Assembly: GCA_002497685.1 (NCBI GenBank)
Contig: DAEH01000036.1
Coordinates: forward strand, 1 to 5,029
Source: Euryarchaeota archaeon UBA169
GTDB lineage: Archaea; Thermoplasmatota; Poseidoniia; MGIII; CG-Epi1
Direction of reading: 5' to 3'
Length of the DNA: 5,029 nt
Shown here: one piece after another, positions 3,922-5,029 of the stretch
Layout: every line of letters starts with the position of its first letter
How positions within the stretch are numbered: the stretch's first letter is position 1
Translations under genes and position numbers: made by a program
Notes under the pieces: model-generated
What the model was told of the DNA's origin: nothing
Seen by the model: only the letters and a program-made list of their open reading frames with translations
The model's database searches: none

Positions 3922-5029
3922 TTAACACCCCATACCAGTAACAAGACTGTCAAGATTTTTACTCATTAATGTTAGATAATTATCTTCACTGTTTTTAGGC
4001 GGTAGTTCCATTGTATACAATATCTCAATAGTAACGCCCGTTTGCTGAGCTATACTGTCTACTGAGCTTGTATCTGTGTATTCTTCGACATACAGGACTG
4101 TTATGTTTTTCTCCTTAATTTGCTCAACAACTTCTGCTATGTCTGCAGCTGATGGTTCGCCTTCAGGATCAAGTCCATGTACTGTTAATATTTCAATGTC
4201 ATATCTTTCTGAGATGTAAGCATAAGCATTGTGATTTGCTACAACCGTTTTTTCGACATTCCCTGCTTCACAAGTTCCACCTTCTCCGAATGCTGCAGTA
4301 TAATCTAAATCTAACTTATCAAGCTCGGCTGAATACGATTCTGCATTTGCTCTAAAATCAGCTTCACCCTCTGGAAAAACTATTACCAATGATTCCAAAA
4401 CAATGTTAAGTTGAGCCTTGTAAGCAACTGGACTTAACCAACTGTGTGGATCATATTCGAAAGCTTCGTCTCCTTCATCTGCTACTATTTCACTTCCGCC
4501 ATCGGAGGACTCGTCAACAGAATGATTTCCCATCCAGAGATGTCCTGCAGCTTCACAATCTGCTTCATTGGCATGTTCTGTGGAACTGTGAGTATTGGTA
4601 TCATGACAAGGACCTTCATCATGATCTTCAATCCACATGTGGCCTGCAGCTTCACAGTCTGCTTCATTATCGTATTCTGTATTCACGTGGTTAGTAGTGT
4701 CATGACAAACTGAATGCTCGTCTGAATGATCACTGTGATCATCATGGTCATCTCCGTGATCGTCATGGCCACCTTCTCCTTTCAGAATGAAGTATTCAAT
4801 ACCTGAAGGTAAAGCAAGACCATAATCTCCTTCTTCTTCTATGTGAAGGGTTGCATAAGCCGCATGGTGGCCATCACCTGCATCTAACATATGGATGAAA
4901 TTATCTAATTCGGTTAAATTCAGAAGTTGATCATTATTTTCATCTGATTCGTTGAAAATTTCCATAAGTGCTTCCATTTCACCTTCGTGGTCACCATGGT
5001 CATCATCACTGTGGCCATCATCACCGTGG
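3922..5029 (-). CDS. znuA: ZnuA-like metal-binding lipoprotein/SBP, 5' end off window
   Basis: The C-terminal 368 residues of a cluster A-I periplasmic-type metal-binding protein; the frame stays open to the window edge, so the Met at 4977 (residue 1 below) is internal and the signal peptide is unseen. Order: His/Asp-rich run upstream of residue 1; EF-hand loop 12-23; a small segment around HHAAYATLHIEEEGDYGLAL; His/Asp-rich run 71-88; two Cys/His repeats 91-115 and 124-148; then the recognisable lobe. There, DPHSW (176-180, H178) and ANHNAYAY (247-254, H249) supply the second and third metal-ligand His of the family. VHGLDPEGEPSAADI (266-280) and NYLTLMSKNLDSL (333-345) are further signatures. 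The usual LDPLG-type acidic ligand region reads MELPP. The first ligand is off window. Cys236 and the C-terminal Cys351 could form a disulfide. It captures metal outside the membrane and delivers it to ZnuBC. Any operon promoter lies beyond the edge. Confidence 0.88.
   Translation of the reverse strand, partial: HGDDGHSDDDHGDHEGEMEALMEIFNESDENNDQLLNLTELDNFIHMLDAGDGHHAAYATLHIEEEGDYGLALPSGIEYFILKGEGGHDDHGDDHDDHSDHSDEHSVCHDTTNHVNTEYDNEADCEAAGHMWIEDHDEGPCHDTNTHSSTEHANEADCEAAGHLWMGNHSVDESSDGGSEIVADEGDEAFEYDPHSWLSPVAYKAQLNIVLESLVIVFPEGEADFRANAESYSAELDKLDLDYTAAFGEGGTCEAGNVEKTVVANHNAYAYISERYDIEILTVHGLDPEGEPSAADIAEVVEQIKEKNITVLYVEEYTDTSSVDSIAQQTGVTIEILYTMELPPKNSEDNYLTLMSKNLDSLVTGMGC
4534..4608 (-). 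repeat. Coding Cys/His repeat, copy 2
   Basis: Encodes 25 residues from CHDTNTHSSTEH to EADCEAAGHLW. It matches copy 1 at 14 or more positions including both cysteines, both conserved His (CHDT and AAGH), the EADCEAAGH core and the final Trp. Its DNA is closely similar in the core, with a shared 10-base CCTGCAGCTT. The offset from copy 1 is exactly 99 bases (33 residues). Confidence 0.85.
4633..4707 (-). repeat. Coding Cys/His repeat, copy 1
   Basis: Encodes 25 residues from CHDTTNHVNTEY to EADCEAAGHMW, inside the binding-protein gene. Together with copy 2 it forms a tandem pair separated by an eight-residue acidic linker. Each unit has two Cys and at least three His, so each could be a small disulfide-bonded knot or a metal site; which cannot be told from sequence. 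Similar short Cys/His repeats recur in secreted proteins of marine archaea as I recall them, but no family name is offered. Confidence 0.85.
4714..4767 (-). other. His/Asp-rich metal-binding run in the ZnuA-like protein
   Basis: Codes for 18 residues made almost only of His, Asp, Gly and Ser (H71 to H88, HDDHGDDHDDHSDHSDEH). It corresponds in position and composition to the His-rich loop of zinc-specific ZnuA proteins, which lies before DPHxW, supporting zinc over manganese as substrate. A second His/Asp run at 4987-5028 continues off the window. Confidence 0.8.
4909..4944 (-). other. EF-hand calcium-binding loop in the ZnuA-like protein
   Basis: The 12-residue loop DENNDQLLNLTE has acidic or amide ligands at positions 1 (D), 3 (N), 5 (D) and 9 (N), Leu at 8 and Glu at 12, as in canonical EF-hands. 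Position 6 is Gln rather than the usual Gly. Flanking helices MEALMEIFNES and LDNFIHML complete a helix-loop-helix. Calcium binding is expected in seawater-exposed proteins but is inferred. Confidence 0.75.

Noticed and set aside
4152..4713. Several open frames on both strands within the binding-protein gene
   Set aside because: They are shadows caused by the His/Asp-rich and repeat coding; the minus-strand frame with DPHSW and HNAYAY is the real one.
1..5029. CRISPR array, tRNA, rRNA or insertion sequence
   Set aside because: No spaced repeats of CRISPR size, no cloverleaf, no transposase and no terminal inverted repeats were seen on either strand.

Overview
The window most likely comes from an archaeon, and my inference is a marine planktonic euryarchaeon of the Poseidoniales/Marine Group II or III type. 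The pointers are an archaeal-lipid prenyltransferase (digeranylgeranylglyceryl phosphate synthase), TATA-like boxes 25-30 bases upstream of start codons that lack a Shine-Dalgarno sequence (leaderless style), two DUF5679-type mini-proteins, and an acidic secreted metal-binding protein carrying an EF-hand and Cys/His repeats. The DNA is AT-rich.

Layout. Plus strand: the last codons of an unidentified gene (1-57), the ubiA-family lipid gene (58-888), then a compact two-gene unit with its own AT-rich palindromic promoter, an ArsR-like winged-helix regulator (923-1243) followed by a DUF4112 membrane protein (1246-1599). The gap at 1600-1709 holds a long imperfect hairpin next to an A8/T8 tract. 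Minus strand, reading right to left from the window edge: a zinc/manganese-type ABC importer operon, znuA-like binding protein (5' end off the window) - 57-aa cysteine-free small protein (3717-3890) - znuC ATPase (2887-3690) - znuB permease (1973-2890). After an AT-rich 11-bp tandem repeat and two TATA-like boxes comes a 47-aa CxxC/CxxC zinc-ribbon protein of the DUF5679 type (1710-1853).

The main discovery candidate is the relationship between the two small minus-strand proteins. They align end to end (YxVKxK, then VTMKNGR, then M-[YF]-RIL), but all four zinc-ligand cysteines of the 47-aa protein are absent from the 57-aa one. The cysteine-free copy sits inside the zinc-uptake operon behind a strong Shine-Dalgarno sequence, while the zinc-ribbon copy has its own leaderless-type promoter just downstream. 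This matches the logic of bacterial C+/C- ribosomal-protein pairs (L31, L36, S14), in which a zinc-free paralogue is made with the zinc importer during zinc starvation. The sequences and gene order are seen directly; the zinc-sparing function is inferred.

The binding protein is also unusual. Ahead of its recognisable cluster A-I C-terminal lobe it carries a His/Asp-rich run, an EF-hand, a second His/Asp-rich run and two 25-residue Cys/His repeats with a 33-residue period.
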